The notes beneath the pieces are model-generated. The model worked only from the letters and a program-made list of their open reading frames with translations, made no database searches and was not told the DNA's origin. A DNA stretch of 13,763 nt from contig CALXTZ010000030.1 of the NCBI GenBank assembly GCA_944391545.1, forward strand, positions 1 through 13,763, read 5' to 3'. Shown here piece after piece: positions 13,703 to 13,763 of the stretch (positions are counted from its first letter, which is position 1; each line of letters opens with the position of its first letter). The stretch is from an uncultured Alphaproteobacteria bacterium. GTDB taxonomy: Bacteria > Pseudomonadota > Alphaproteobacteria > CAAHEQ01 > UBA3637. The translations under genes and the position numbers were made by a program.

Positions 13703-13732
13703 TTGACAGATGTCGGGGGGGGGGGGTAGAGT
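13703..13732 (+). promoter_or_regulatory. Promoter-like element with a G12 tract in its spacer
   Basis: A perfect TTGACA (13703-13708) is followed by an 18-nt spacer (GATGTC plus twelve G) and TAGAGT (13727-13732). Gain or loss of a G would change the spacer length and so promoter strength. The gene it would drive starts beyond the window; an AGAGG-like ribosome site may begin near 13742. Confidence 0.5.
13715..13726 (+). repeat. Homopolymeric G tract, 12 nt
   Basis: An uninterrupted run of twelve G, by far the longest G homopolymer in the window. Such tracts slip during replication and are also prone to sequencing and assembly miscounts, so the exact length is uncertain. Confidence 0.9.
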
Positions 13733-13763
13733 TGGAAAGAAAGAGGAAAAAAGCAGTAAAATT

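Overview
The window looks like chromosomal DNA of an alphaproteobacterium, probably an uncultured or host-associated lineage. Three things point there. Mfd, UmuC and ClpB have sequences of alphaproteobacterial type. A perfect GAAC-N7-GAAC LexA box, the alphaproteobacterial form of the SOS operator, sits on the umuC promoter. Several genes encode outer-membrane beta-barrels, so the cell is Gram-negative. This lineage call is inference from sequence reading; no database was searched. There are no tRNA or rRNA genes, insertion sequences, CRISPR arrays or phage genes.

Layout. (1) 1-3187: most of mfd (transcription-repair coupling factor, + strand), cut by the left edge. (2) 3178-5150: two minus-strand genes, each with its own good sigma70-type promoter. 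One encodes a 373-aa protein built from mTERF-like helical repeats of about 39 residues; its 3' end overlaps the end of mfd by 10 bp. The other is a 251-aa orphan. (3) 5299-5841: a small secreted outer-membrane beta-barrel with a terminator, followed by an untranslated stretch (about 5876-6045) with several hairpins and a second terminator, which may be a small RNA. (4) 6119-7576: a TTVGYGD-type potassium channel and a second, larger beta-barrel, both on the minus strand. (5) 7647-9063: a strong promoter, a roughly 180-nt leader, a 321-aa orphan, and a 51-aa Cys/Met/His-containing protein absent from the longer gene calls. (6) 9092-9724: a flavin-reductase-like protein on the minus strand, sharing a bidirectional terminator with the small protein. 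(7) 9802-11071: an SOS-controlled umuC without umuD. (8) 11119-13629: clpB, with a possible heat-shock promoter lying over the umuC stop codon. (9) 13660-13763: the clpB terminator, then a promoter-like element whose -35/-10 spacer holds a run of 12 G, with its gene beyond the window.

How the genes fit together. Mfd (repair of stalled transcription), UmuC (translesion synthesis under LexA) and ClpB (disaggregase) form a loose DNA-damage and proteotoxic-stress theme, but they are separate transcription units and not an operon. The potassium channel and the two barrels are envelope genes. No multi-gene defence or mobile system is visible. The most unusual items are the bacterial mTERF-like protein with an inverted repeat on its promoter, the poly-G promoter, the candidate structured RNA, and the small metal-binding-like protein.
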